Of a DNA stretch of 64,000 nucleotides, positions 1 through 12,441 are shown in pieces. Origin of the DNA: Terebella lapidaria (lineage: Eukaryota > Annelida > Polychaeta > Terebellida > Terebellidae). Both the position numbers and the translations under genes were made by a program. The notes beneath the pieces were generated by a model. That model searched no databases. It was not told the DNA's origin and saw only the letters and a list, made by a program, of their open reading frames with translations. The stretch's first letter is position 1. Each line of letters begins with the position of its first letter. The stretch is taken from contig OX424570.1 of assembly GCA_949152475.1 (NCBI GenBank), forward strand, positions 16,736,694-16,800,693, in the 5' to 3' direction.

Positions 1-1995
1 ATAATATTCATTAATATGCCTGTGATGTCCGAAAATTCCCAAGTCAGGGCTTGGAAAGTAGCTCTCGGTTGCTAGGATCGTTTTCATATGACATCACATT
101 GTTGTTTTAGGTAATAACGGTCTTTACGTAATCCGCAGTAAAAAAGTAGTTTCAGCTGGATGTGGCTCGGTGAGTGATGCGGATTATATTTGAAGTAGGG
201 TGATACATAAAACCTTATCACAACTTTTGGAGTCTTATAGCATTGTAGTTTATAGTGTGTGATAAATGCAAGTGGTCGAACATAACTAAATCCTGATCAC
301 ATTTAACATGTTTTAAAGATAAATTTACTTATATATATTTCTTCAGGTGCCAAATTATTGTTTTATTTAACCATACTAAGTATTCCTGAAAAAACTGTCA
401 AACCAATATTCATATTTTACATACCGGTATAATTTATTCCATTTTATTTTGTATTTATTTTTGTGGTATAGTTTTGAATTATATAGATTTGTCACTGCTT
501 TTATCGTTGTTTTGAAATGTACACCCAGATAGGCATCTGTGATGTTTTGAGCCCAAAACTGTATTGGGCCAAAATTTTTGTCTGTATTCAAGGATGCTAA
601 ATGGTAGTAATATATTATTTGTAACACATCACTTGGAAGTGACAATTTTTTTTGCCAAATTTTACAATTTCGATTTCAAGGTTTGAAAAAGTTGGCAATG
701 TATCCCAGTTTGAAATTCTTACCCCATTGTGGAAGCTACAAGACCATTTGCAGTGTCAGAACTGAAACCGAACATGTCATGCGTAATGTGGTGATCCAAT
801 TTCTTAATTTACTTCGTCTATTTTTAATTCCAATTTTTTCATGAAGTAAACGAAAAGGTAATTGAAATTTTGATACTGTCAAATGCTGATCATGGCATAG
901 TGAACCATGTAGCTACGTACAAGTTAAAAATTTGAAGCAATCATAGTATGGAGAAATTTGAAATGGACCAATGCTGCACTTCACAAACAATATATGTTAC
1001 TCATATATATAATGATCTGCTTTTCCCTTGAAGGGACAGACGATTTTTTGTACTCCTGTCAAGACAATAAAATCAAACATACAAACATGGTTGTGTGGCG
1101 TCAAATTCTGGATGAAATATTAGAGCAAACAGATTATGGGATTTAACTTCTGAAGACCACTGTAAAAGGTTCTATAGTTTGCATGTATTTTGCGGGTTTT
1201 GCAAGAGTAACAAATCCAGAATTAAATAGCCATCAAATTGCAGGCTCATTTAATTTGGTGACAGTGCGTATAAAACACTAATAGCTCCCTATGTATTCTA
1301 CTTCCTGTGGTAACCAGATGTCATTGAATTGCATTAATTTCGCACGCACCTATGCCTACATTATATCACCACGTCTGAATACTTGTTCCTAGTTTGTGTA
1401 CCCAATACTGGTATACATTATAGGTTCTGTTAAGAGTGACTGTCAATTTTTGCCCACAAGCAAATCTGCAAAATAAAATACCCACAAATAATAGTACCTT
1501 TACAGTACATGACTAACGGGTGAATCTTGTAATTGCGAAAGGTGTGCAAATTATCCTACCAAAAAATATTCCACAGCGAATAAAAACACGGAACACGTTT
1601 CTGTAACTGATGAATCAAAACATTTTATTCTTTATGTATACGTTCAATATGTCAAAGCAGAACCAAACACAGACAGATGAAAGAATGGTCAACATCGGGG
1701 CATTCACCATAAAGTTACCATGGCAACGGTCGTGGCACAATCAAATATTTGCGTCCACGAGCACACTACGGATTAACAGTCGTGCAACATCGAAGTCAAG
1801 GATATAGCAACGTGTTCACTATTTTATTTATAGGGTCATTATTTCTGTAATCGGTTCTTGGAAGTGTTGGATTCATGCTTTGTTTATGGGTTCATATCTC
1901 AAGACATATATGGATATCATGATATTTTCGGGTTCAAGATGCAAGAAACAGAATCAAAGAATGAAAACTAAAGCATGTGACATGATATTTGTAAC
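1..1995. other. AT-rich sequence without a supported gene
   Basis: I see no splice-bounded coding exon here. A minus-strand open stretch of about 88 codons at 376-645 has no ATG start, no recognisable domain and AT-driven composition, so I do not call it. The only distinct site is a perfect X-box palindrome at 1714-1727. The region lies beyond the 3' end of LARP4 and on the far side of the retroelement insertion. Confidence 0.6.
1714..1727. promoter_or_regulatory. RFX X-box-like palindrome
   Basis: GTTACCATGGCAAC fits the RFX-family X-box GTNRCC-N2-RGYAAC exactly. Whether it is bound is inference. Confidence 0.4.
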
Positions 1996-2026
1996 AATAG
2001 GAAGTTTTAACTTGTTTAAAACCAGT

Positions 2027-2251
2027 ATTTATTACATACCTACCTCTATAATAAACTCTTTGGGTAATCTTACCTTGGCATTCAAAGAAGAGGAGAGAGA
2101 AATGAATGTCACAAGAATTTTCTTAAAATTCCTGACATCCATCTCGAACTCGAAATTGAAGGAAATTACTCTCACACATCTCAGATTCCCCGCGGTGTAG
2201 ATGTGACGTCACACCGGTCATATGATTGACCTTAGCCGCCATTAATTTGCC
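2027..2251 (+). repeat. DIRS-like terminal inverted repeat (element 3' end)
   Basis: This is the reverse complement of 8224-8451 with no difference seen over roughly 200 bp, except in the outermost 15-20 bases. An extra extension of about 27 bases (1999-2026) lies outside it. DIRS elements are known to have such an extension on one end only. Confidence 0.9.
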
Positions 2252-2292
2252 CACCTGGTTAAGGCAGGGGAGGCGGGAGGGAGAATAATCGT

Positions 2293-2395
2293 GTTTATTA
2301 TAGAGGTAGGTATGTAATAAATACTGGTTTTAAACAAGTTAAAACTTCCTATTTATTGCCATACCACTACCTCTATAATAAACTCTTTGGGTTAT
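2293..2395. repeat. DIRS-like internal complementary region
   Basis: Bases 2293-2350 are the reverse complement of the left terminus including its extension (1999-2055). Bases 2350-2391 are the reverse complement of the right terminus (8410-8451). The segment thus holds both ends joined head to tail, as in the internal complementary region that templates circle closure in DIRS elements. It lies between the recombinase region and the 3' terminal repeat, the usual place. Confidence 0.88.
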
Positions 2396-2731
2396 ATCAG
2401 AATAACCAAAGGAGGTGGGTTTAACCCTCTCCCGGGAATTTCATCACCGATGTGTGAGAGTAGGAAATATCCATTGAAAGTAGTAAATATTGTGTTTTAC
2501 TTTTAAATTATAATTTTAAGTCGAAAATACATATTTACAGGATATTTACAACTAACCATAATACACGCCTGAATTACCTTCAGATGCATGGAGACGAGCA
2601 GGGGCTCTGCAGAGGTGACTTTCCTCTTGCAGAAGAACAAAAATTTCCCTCGCCAAAGAAGAGGAGCAACTCCCCTGGGAGTCGACCTCAGGTGCATCTG
2701 TACAGAGGCGTGTTGATCTATTTACAGGTAT

Positions 2732-3720
2732 CTACAGCTGGACTACACGCTCCGCCGCCACCAGTCGTCCAAGCTGGAGGCCGGAGTCATCCTCCCAAGC
2801 TAACTCCCTGAGATAGAAAGAAGTGAATGTGTTATGAGATTTCCAGGTACAGGCAGACATGACATCATTCAGAGACACTTTATTTGTAAAGGCAAGTGAA
2901 GCCGCGAGAGCCCTCACATCATGCGCTTTGACTCTGAAACCTGTGGATTTTTTCGCCTGTGACTTTTCATAGCAAAATCTAACACACTTCTTGATCCAAG
3001 ATGAGATCGTAGCAGGACGGATATCATTTGGAAAATCCTTAAGATAGGACACGAAAAGCAAACGCTTGCCGAGATGCAGCTCACGCGTACGATTAACGTA
3101 GATGCGGAGGGCTCGCACGGGACAAAGCTTCGCGTCTTCCTCCAGGCCCGGCCCCAGAGAAGGAGTCAGGGCGGGAATGGAAAAGCTCAATAATGGCGTA
3201 CCTGCTAATTGAGTTTTGGCCAGAAAGGAGGGAATGACTCCGAGGAGAACCGAGGAGCCATCCGACTTCCACTTAACTTTGGAAAAGGACAGGGCGTGGA
3301 GCTCACTCCGTCGCTTCCCGAAGCCAGAGCCAAAAGGAAGACCGTCTTAAACGTCAGAAACTTTAGTGAGGCCCGCTCAAGGGGTTCGAACGGATCTTTT
3401 CTTAAGACGTTGAGAACAAGCGATAGATCCCACTCAGGAACCGGGTTCCTAGCTTTCGGTCTTTCGATCTCGAAACTATTAATCAACGCAGTCAAACCTT
3501 GATCATGACCAAAATCGATCCCAAGTTTGGGTTTTAGAGTCTTCGCGATAGCCGTACGGTAACCCGCGATCGTGGATGGAGCTCGCCCTTCATTGAACTT
3601 TTCGAGAAGAAATTCGGAAATTAGGGGAGCATCGACTCTGAAAGGACTAACCTTCCGGCGACGACACCAAGCACAGAAGGAAGTCCACTTCGATTGGTAG
3701 ACTGCCAAAGAAGATTTTCG
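2732..3720 (-). mobile_element. DIRS-like tyrosine recombinase region
   Basis: The translation shows an N-terminal SAM-like DNA-binding part with a 'W..FC.WC' stretch and 'PSTIAGYRTAI'. It is followed by a catalytic part that includes 'KAHDVRALAASLAF', typical of DIRS and Ngaro recombinases. The enzyme would integrate the circular DNA copy. It belongs to the fossil element and is not a host gene. Confidence 0.85.
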
Positions 3721-5897
3721 ATTTGATCGGGCGATCCTAGCGGACACCTCCCTTGAAAATCCCTTCTTTCGGAAACATCGCTCGACAATATCCAGGCATG
3801 AAGCTTCAGACTTGCGGGAGCCTGATGAAACATGCTGGAGCGAGGTTGTTTGAGGAGGTCCCACCGATCCGGAAGCTGACGAGGGAAGTCTACTATCAAC
3901 TCCAGAAGGTCCGGGAACCACGACCTCTGCGGTAGACACGGAGCAATCAGCAGGAGGCGACACTGGTGAGTCCGAAACTTGGCGATCACCTTGTCCAACA
4001 ACACCGCTGGGGGGTAAGCATACGCATACATGCCCTCCCAGGACGTCGACATCGCATCCACTGACATGGCCGTGGGATCGGGAATGGGAGACACAAACGA
4101 AGGAAGTTTGTGGTTCCACCGGGTCGCAAGCAAATCGACCATCGGCGTGCCCCATAGGCCGCAGAGAGATTGGAATACCCTGGGGGCAAGACTCCACTCC
4201 ATGGCCTGGACCTGGCCCCTCCGGGAGAGGCGGTCCGCCCAAACATTCATATGACCAGGGATATGCCTCGCGAAAAGCGAAATACCCCGGTCGTGACACC
4301 AGAGCAGGAGGTCGATAGCGGCCTGGCACAGCGACTGGGACTTCGTACCGCCCTGCTTGTTGATGTAAGCGACAACGGTGGAGTTGTCGGTGGCCACCAA
4401 CACAGCCTGATTGAGGAAATGTGTTTCCCAATGCCTGAGAGCCAAGAACACGGCCTCCAGTTCCAACAGGTTTATGTGCCATTCCTGCTGAGACGAAGAC
4501 CAGGTGCCCGAGACCTCGCTGTCGTCCCAGTGAGCGCCCCAGCCGTCCATACTGGCATCCGTAAATACGTGCCTGGATGGAAGCGGCCGGCGGAATGACG
4601 ACCCTCGGAGCAGATTGACGGGATCCAGCCACCATTGCAGATGGGAAACGACTTCCGGAGAGACCTGCACGAGCTGGGATCTGTCTCCCGTGACCTGGGA
4701 CCATTGAGAGTGTAGATGCCGCTGAATAGGCCGCATGTGCAGGCGGCCCAACGGAACTAACTTTTCCGTGGAAGCTAGCATCCCGAGAAGGGACTGCCAG
4801 CGTCTGGCCGTCTGTGGAATGCGACGAAGGAAGCCTTCTGACAGCACGGATAATTTTGACTGACCATCCAGCGTCGGCAAAACAGTCTCTGAGGTAGTCT
4901 GATAACGATACCCCAAGAAGACGAAGTCTCGACGCGGTGACAAGTCGGACTTTTTTTGGTTGATTTTGATCCCCATCCGTGAGCATAGATTTACCACAAA
5001 CTGTGCTTGGACGATCAGCGTTTCGCGACAATGGTGCCGGATTAGCCAATCGTCGAGATACTGGTGGATAAAAATCCCCCGCTTGTGGGCGAGACTCTGG
5101 ACTTCCCGAGCCACCATGGTGAAAATCCACGGCGCTGTCGATAATCCGAACGGGAGCGCCCGAAACTGCCATACGCGGCCGAGATAGAGAAATCTCAGGT
5201 ATTTGCGAACTGCAGGTTTCATTGGAATATGGAAATAGGCATCTTTGAGATCGATCGTTACCACCCACGAATCGCGAGGCATGACTGAACGAACTTGCTC
5301 CGGCGTTTCCATGGAAAACGTCGGCACGATTAAGAACTTGTTCAACGGAGAAAGATCTATCACTGGTCTCCAACCCCCCGACGCTTTGGGAACCACAAAC
5401 AACACGCTGTAGAACCCGGGAGTGTCCCCGGGAGCAGGTTCTATCGCTTGTTTCTCGATCATCGCCGTTATCTCCTCGTGGAGAACACGGCGGCGTTCTG
5501 GATCGTTTGGCAGAGTGAAACCCCTTGGGACGGGCGATAACGGTGGCAATTTCTCGAATTTCAGGCCGAATCCTCGACGGAGCGTCGAGACGACCCAGGG
5601 GCAAGCCCCGAGCCGCTCCCACTCTTTCCAAAACAGAATTAAACGAGCTCCTACGGGCTCGTCTGAGGAAGGAATATCGACCGAAACGAGCTGACCATGC
5701 AGCTCTTCTCGACACTCGAGCAAAGGATCCGGCCCGGAATCCGAAGCTATACGTACCCGGTTTCTTTTCCCCTGCGGGCTTGGGAGCCTCTCCGCGTCCT
5801 CGGCCTCGGCCACGACCACGGTCTCCTCGGGTGCTGCCGGCAGGGGCCCCGCGAAAGGGCAACCCTGAGGCCCTGCCTCTAGCTCTACCACGGCCAC
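3621..5897 (-). mobile_element. DIRS-like reverse transcriptase / RNase H region
   Basis: An open frame of about 758 codons overlaps the gag and recombinase frame. Visible signatures are 'GGWRPVIDLSPLN', 'PFGLSTAPWIFT' and the 'YLDDW' active-site motif of the polymerase, followed by an RNase H part with 'VFTDASMDGWGAH', 'LLELEAV' and 'ATDNSTVVAYIN'. The overlap of this frame with the recombinase frame is normal for the family. Confidence 0.92.
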
Positions 5898-5899
5898 GA

Positions 5900-8088
5900 G
5901 TCGGCTGCTGCTGAGGCTGAGACTGCTGAACTGCAGACTGGGGCTTCTTAAAGGCCGAAACCATCTGTTGCGTGAGACGTTCCAGAGACTTCGACTGGCT
6001 CAGGAGGGCATTGGAAGTAGAGGACTTCGCGGCCTTCTCGTCGGCCTCCTTCTTCACCTCCCGCAACTCCGCAGAACGGTCAGGGAGTAGAAGTGAAGTA
6101 GGGGCTCCGGAAGAGGGGATAACGGGGTGGAGGACTCTCATGTCTGTCATGAGCTGGTCCGGAACCTCGAACTTGAGGGATGAGAGGAAGGCGTCACGCC
6201 GCCACAACTCGGACACCCAGAGTGAGTGGGAGTCCAGGGCCACCTTGTCACCCACACCTTTGCCAATGGAGGTGACCAATGAAGCGCAGCTCAATAAGGC
6301 TTCTGCCAAATCATCCCGGTCGACGTCAGGGTTGTCCAGGACCTGGTCACGGCACTGAAGAATGGCCCGTCTCGTAGCCATCGACAGCCAGTCCATGGCC
6401 GAATCCGTGGCCAGCCCCACTCGAAACGTGTGCTGCAGCTCCGCCAAGGCCGCCCATGGGATCTCCACGGCCTTAGGCTCCTTGAAAAAGGCGTAATGGG
6501 GGTGATGCCTCCTCAAAGCTGTAGGCTTGTCGTCCAACTCCGACGACGTATAGTAGTCGTTGACAGACGGGCGAGCAGGATACGCGCCAATCGCCGACTT
6601 GTTGGACCTGATGGTCTCGTCCATGCGCTCCTGCATGGAGCCGCGAACTCCCTGCGACAGAGGGAACCGTAAGGCGTCCTTCGACGGCCGGGGGTGCTCC
6701 ATCTCCGAAGAAATCATCGAACGAGCCACCTTCTTGACTGGGGCCGGAGCATGCTCTTCGGGCCACAAACCCGGGAGGACCCTCTTCACAAAATCCAACT
6801 TCTCCCCCCAAGAGAGAGGGTCGTCGGACTCGGGCTGGTCCGCCTCCTGGTCCGGGTCCGCCTTACGCTTTCGCGGAAGCGTGAGGCCTGACGGGCCAGG
6901 TAACGGCTGGTCAGCCGACTGAGAGACCTGTAGGGAAGGTTCCTCATCTGAAGACGGCTCTTCCCTAGGCAGAGGGGAAGACGGGGGCGGTGGCGGCTGT
7001 GGAGGCGTGAACCTCGCCAGAAACTGCTGCCACTGGCCTAACATCTCCTCCCGAAAAGACTGAAGCTCGCCCCTAAGGCGCTGCTCTGACGTCGTGGAAG
7101 AGCTCCCCTGGACAGGAACACCGGACGGCTCCGACGCACGGGAAGACCCTTGGTCCGCCAACTGGGCGAAGGACAACATACCCTGGCTGGAGGCGACGAA
7201 ACCGGAGGGCAGGGCCGTAAGAGGGGAATCGTCCTTGATATCCTCGGCGATCTGAAACACACAGGGCGAATCAGAAAAAGGAAACTCTGGAAACCGTGGA
7301 GACATGGAAACTCCAGGAACCCATGGGTTTGGACGGCTCATGGCCCTTGGCTCCCGGCCCCTACTGGCCACGGCTCCGGTAGCCACGGCCTGGGGTCCAG
7401 TAACCGACGGGAAATCGGGTGCCGGCGGCCGTATCACTGGCGACACGGGCCCGGACCGAAATCCGCCCTGGCTATGGGGTTGAAACCCAGCTCCGGGGGC
7501 AGGCGCCCGACCCGGAGGGGGAAACAACACTCTCTGTCCAGAGGGATCCCGGGCGCAGGGAACCGTCGTGAGCCCGACGGAACCGGCAGACCCCGAAACC
7601 ACACTCGGACACTGAAACCCAGGTCGTTCAGCCAGAGAAGCATGAGAACGAGGGGCCAGTAGAGAGGGAGCCAAAAGTGAGCCACACAAACCCGTAGGTT
7701 GTGGGGAAGTTAGGGTGCCGAGAGCCGAACGCGCGGCTCCCGGGACCCGTACCTGGCTGAAAGAAAATGACAATGATAAATCAAAACTTACAGCACAAAC
7801 AGCATTGGATAACTGCAAATCTAAACGCCGCTTGCGTTCCTCAGACGCCTTGGGACGCGGCCTGGCGCTATCAGAATCTGACGGGGAAGGGGGAGTAGGG
7901 CAACCAGCAAACCTGCGGGCCTGAATCTCCCGTAAGCCTTGAAGACAAAGTTTCCACTCGTCGACGGACCAATCCGCGCATAATTCACAGGTGGCTGAAG
8001 GACGGCAATAAACAGTGTCCCTACACTGCCAGCAGGCGTTATGAACCTCCCACTTAGGAAGGTAGTGTTTGCAAACGATGCACTTCAT
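5900..8088 (-). mobile_element. DIRS-like gag-type region
   Basis: This is the first open frame of the element. It begins with a Cys/His-rich segment (CxxC pairs within the first 40 residues), then a Pro/Ser-rich stretch, then a region with 'MSAIGAYP'-like and 'YYTSSELDD' segments seen in DIRS gag-like proteins, and an Arg/Gly-rich tail. The exact boundary with the overlapping polymerase frame is uncertain. Confidence 0.7.
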
Positions 8089-8223
8089 ATCTGAAACATA
8101 TCAAACATCGAAGTACAAACGGGCGATAATGGGGGAAGGAAAGGGGCCTGGGGAGGCTTTACCTGAAGAAATTCGACTTTGAATGCCGAAAGCAAGACTT
8201 GCTGCACATCCAACAATGGAGGA

Positions 8224-8451
8224 GCAAATTAATGGCGGCTAAGGTCAATCATATGACCGGTGTGACGTCACATCTACACCGCGGGGAATCTGAGATGTGT
8301 GAGAGTAATTTCCTTCAATTTCGAGTTCGAGATGGATGTCAGGAATTTTAAGAAAATTCTTGTGACATTCATTTCTCTCTCCTCTTCTTTGAATGCCAAG
8401 GTAAGATTACCCAAAGAGTTTATTATAGAGGTAGTGGTATGGCAATAAATA
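8224..8451 (-). repeat. DIRS-like terminal inverted repeat (element 5' end)
   Basis: The partner of 2027-2251 in inverted orientation. About 135 bases of leader separate it from the first coding region of the element. Confidence 0.9.
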
Positions 8452-9454
8452 TATTTTTTTTCAAGCAGACATTGGCAATCACTAGCATATATTGTCATTT
8501 TCAAGCAGATATTTGAAAAATATGCATAAAGTTTTTTTTTCTTTTACTAATTTCAAATTAAAGTGACGGTATCTACGAAAAGATAAACAACGAATCGGAC
8601 AGTTATCAGTACAAACAACAAACTTTGCGGTATTTGTAACAACAACAAACACAAAAATACACAAAAATAATAACAATCATATGGATAGCTGGTTGATTAT
8701 TTTTTCCCTTTCCATACGCAATGATCTTATCAGATGAACACGAATGATTGAGTGACATAATCTTCCAAAAATACTCACAGACATCAAGCAACTTGCAGTA
8801 AAATGTGGCATGATGCATATGCAAATGTGGTATGATGCATATGCAAATGAACAGGAGCAATGACCTTGACCTTCATATATTATATCAGTATGTTTTTAAT
8901 GCGTTTTTTTTTCTTCCGAGATGAGAATGACAACTCTACCACTGAACGCTCGACCAACAAACGTTATCTAAGGTCACAAAAAATGCACACAAACACACAC
9001 CCCAAAAGAAAAACAAAAAACGTTTTATAATTGTATACAACAAACTTTTTAAACTGGCTCTAAACGGAAAAGTGGCAAAATAAACCTCCCAAACCTTTTG
9101 GAGAACATTTAATTAAAACAAAACGGGTTCTTTAAAACTAGCATGGTGATTTTAATAATAACACAGATAATCTCGTGTAAAAGTGCCAATACATTCAAAA
9201 GAATCGAAGCAAAAAATGAATGCCTGATTTTCAATGTTATCTTTGTACAAGTGATTTTTCTAAGCTGTGAAAAGCAACATCTTTGTGCCATGAATACATC
9301 AGCATACCATACTTATATCAACAATATATAGCAAAGACTTTTTTGCTTACTCTCCATATCTACTATATACATTTATTTTTTTTCCAGTCATACAGCAAAA
9401 ATCACCAGAAGCAAGTTTAATTCAAGATTTGATCAGGAAACCCAACACAAAACA
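8451..9454. other. LARP4 downstream flank, no gene seen
   Basis: AT-rich sequence between the retroelement and the probable LARP4 polyadenylation signal. It holds a tandem 22-bp duplication (about 8803-8848), each copy carrying the octamer ATGCAAAT (8819-8826 and 8841-8848), followed at once by TGACCTTGACCTT (8861-8873). I see no coding exon. Confidence 0.5.
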
Positions 9455-12003
9455 TTTATTTACAAGTTATTTGCAGAATTTGAGATGTTTGCACCAAGCA
9501 TTTTGACACGTAACAGGTGTGTCTTCGGCTTTTTTTTTCCTCTCTCACTTTTACACAGATATAAACCACAGTAGCACTAGTGTAATAGGGTCATCGATGC
9601 ACATAACACTGTCGGTAAACTCGCGCGAAACAACACACAAGCGAAACACAAATAAAATTACATCACATCGGGTTTTTTCCATCTTTGTCAAGAGCCTATC
9701 GAACAACTATGTCTTTCAATATCTGTTTGGCGAAAAAAACAAAAAATTTGTACACCAAGCTTCGATACATCGATGATCTACCTTCACAATATCTTACACT
9801 GTCCATAAACCATGGATACATCCAACTGTTGTCATGGCTTTTTTACACATGTACAATGCCAGTCAAGTTTGGTAGGCAGCGACAATTTCGTTCCAAAACT
9901 CACTTCCTTTCCAAGTTTGCCAGCTGGGCGAAATATCTTCTGGCTCTCTTACGAAAAGGCACATGTATTTATATTTAGTGGTAATCCTTCACAGATTCAC
10001 AACCTACCCGGTAGTACAGCAAATTATTCACACAAGGGGAAGAAGGGCGAACCTGCCGAACGTCCTTAAGAATTGTGACAATCCGAGTTCAAGTTTGAAA
10101 CCGAAGGATATTTACAAACCAATAATGATTCCAACGAAACAAGTTTTTTTTTTTTTCGCTTTTTCCCCTATGGAGGAACAAGTTTCAACAAAGTAACATG
10201 TATCACAGGTTTTCTTCCAAACAAACCCTGTCCAGGGAGAATCATTGTAGCGAGACGAAACTTTCCAAATCATGGAACGAGGAGTTTCAAATCTAAGCAG
10301 TCCTTCAACATTTTCACTTTGCGCCACCAGATTTGGATGTAAAACACGGTCACACCCCTTCACCATTTCCGACCTTCTACTAGAAAGCATTTACAGCAAG
10401 CGGTTGTTTGTTGACCAGAAATTCATTCATTAGCTTTGGTATGGTGCCACTTGCAAGGCAAATAGTGGAAAAAGCATCGAACCTAGTCAGTTTTTTTTTT
10501 CTTGACTTCATTCACTCTGGACCACTGCTATTCGAGTGATCTTGCATATAAACAATCGCGAACCTTTTTCCCTCACCGACAGACAGCACTAGTTTTCTTG
10601 CCGAGGCAAATGCATGCATTGAATACTAACGACATTCTTTCGGGCACAAGTAGGGCTGGAAGTGATGAGCTCGAGCTTAACTCCTTTGTCTTTCTGTAAC
10701 TATAAGTGATGACTACATTTGCTTCCAATGAAAAACATCAGCGATCTTCATAGCATCCTACTCTGAACTTGAGATCTTGCATTAGTTACGCATTGCTGAG
10801 CATGCACACACGAAAATTTATAATCCTAAAATTATACACCTCAACTAATAATAGCTATGGGTTATGTAAGATATTGCCATAAACGACACTGCATAATATA
10901 ACAATGCTCCGAGTATACACAAGCTGAAAAATAATAGATAAATACAACCGAAATAAATAAATAAGCCACAGCTTGGGAAGGAAAGGCGCATTTGCTACAT
11001 AGTTGTCGCAAAAATTGCCTAGCCAGGCAGTTATTTCCACTTTGATTCTCGAGAGCTTACGACGAGTTTGGCCATGATTCTTATCACATTTTTGTCTACT
11101 AGGCAAAGTTTTGATTGCGTATGTGATGAAATGATGGTGCAATGAAAACCGTAAAGACTGACAAACAATCTGCCCAGATGTGGCAAAACTGGTCGTCGGT
11201 AGTTGGTATATTTCTGTCCACGACAATGGAATTTCAGGCCAGTTCTACTCAACAGATGTATATTGGTAGCTTGCCAGTATTTCGAATACATATAGCATTT
11301 GTCAAGCACATCCGTATAAGATACAGGATATTTTATCCAGGTAAAGCAGTATGGCGTACAGCAAAACGAAGTGTATCAATTGACTTACGACTAAGTTCCA
11401 TCAACAATCTTTTTTTCACTTTTTTTTTCTTAGAAAATACAAGGGAAAAATCACTAAAATCACATGAACCATAATCTATGTTGAACAAAAATTCCTCTTT
11501 TTTTTTCAAATTTTAGTTTGCAACCTTACGACCCACATACAGTTAAACATCTACACCACGCACAAGATTTATACATAGAACGACATAACAGCTCAGTGCA
11601 AATCCTCAAATCCACTCGCCTAGCCAGCTACGCATCAGAGAGCAAGTACCAAAAGCAAACTTGTCGTGACGGCTGCGGCTTGAGTGGTCGATACAGGACA
11701 CAAACTCTTGTTGTGTTCGTATGCAAGGTGCCATCCTGGCGAATTTGAGGTGAAATCAATTTGAAACGCATATCACAATAGGAAAGACAAATTTCTCAAG
11801 TTGGTGTCACACATTTTGAAAGCGATCTCCAGTTGGTCAGAAGCAATGCTTGACAAAGAACATGCGTGTGGACCTTCTCGACGAAACTGTACTTTCCTCA
11901 GAGAAAAGTCAAGGAGATCTAGTATCCCAACGATGGTAGCGAAGGAAACAATCTAGAATCCCACTAGGAGAGCAGATAGTCCGTTAGTGCTCAGTTCAGG
12001 TGA
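9455..12003 (-). other. Probable LARP4 3' untranslated region
   Basis: The stretch follows the LARP4 stop codon at 12,004-12,006. The first canonical AATAAA that I find on the minus strand downstream of the stop is at 9455-9460, with a second at 9372-9377. The UTR would then be about 2.5 kb, which is plausible for LARP4 genes. There is no coding potential; several oligo-A tracts lie on the minus strand. The extent is inferred and needs transcript data. Confidence 0.4.
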
Positions 12004-12441
12004 CTATTTTCCACGGATCCGGTCGAAGTCTCGCGAAGGTTTCCTGTCTCGGTCGCGGTAGTAACCTCCGGACGAGTTGCGAGTCTCCCATTCGAAGTCC
12101 CGGCTTGTACGATCCTTGCGAAAGTCGTCACGGCGGCTGTTATAGTCACGAGGCTCATCCCGACGATTGTAGTCGTCACGGCGACCATTGTAGTCGTCTC
12201 GGCGACCGTTGTAGTCGTCACGGCGACTGTTGTAATCACGTGGTCGGCGAGGCAAGTAGGGACGGAAATCATCTTTACGGTACTCGGTGCCACGGCCGTT
12301 CCCGCTCGAACCGGTTCCCACAGCAGCGGCGCTGACGGTTGCCGAGGTGCTGGACGTTTCCTTGGTAACCGCTGGAGCCCCTGTGGATCCTGTTGCGGCC
12401 CCGGGGGGTGGAGATCCTGGCTCTTTGCTTGATCCATCATC
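12004..12441 (-). CDS. LARP4: LARP4 exon 17: C-terminal RRDDYN-repeat tail and stop
   Basis: The exon encodes 145 residues. A Pro/Ser/Thr/Ala stretch is followed by a charged tail with a 7-residue repeat of the form N-G/S-R-R-D-D-Y (about four units, 21-bp DNA period, near 12,166-12,236), then 'RDFDRIRGK' and TAG at 12,004-12,006. The Arg/Tyr content suggests RNA contact or condensate behaviour (inference). Confidence 0.92.
   Translation of the reverse strand, partial: DDGSSKEPGSPPPGAATGSTGAPAVTKETSSTSATVSAAAVGTGSSGNGRGTEYRKDDFRPYLPRRPRDYNSRRDDYNGRRDDYNGRRDDYNRRDEPRDYNSRRDDFRKDRTSRDFEWETRNSSGGYYRDRDRKPSRDFDRIRGK

Larger units (their letters stand above)
1996..8450 (-). mobile_element. DIRS-like tyrosine-recombinase retrotransposon, young and nearly whole
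   Basis: A 6.45-kb element lies in minus orientation. From its 5' end (right) it carries a terminal repeat, a Cys-rich gag-like region, a reverse transcriptase with RNase H in an overlapping frame, a tyrosine recombinase, an internal complementary region and the inverted second terminal repeat. That order, the inverted ends and the overlapping frames are the known DIRS plan, which integrates as a circle by recombinase rather than integrase. The terminal repeats look identical over roughly 200 bp, so the insertion is recent. Both ends share the trinucleotide AAT (1996-1998 and 8448-8450), and there is no longer target duplication. GC content is much higher than in flanking DNA. It looks nearly whole, with about one apparent break. 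I see no methylase domain. It is treated as a fossil copy. Confidence 0.93.

Noticed and set aside
376-645. Open stretch of 89 codons on the minus strand with a protein-like feel
   Set aside because: No ATG start, no splice sites, no recognisable family, and strong AT bias. Not enough to call a gene.
5525-7662. Several plus-strand frames of 120-170 codons
   Set aside because: They are antisense shadows of the GC-rich retroelement.
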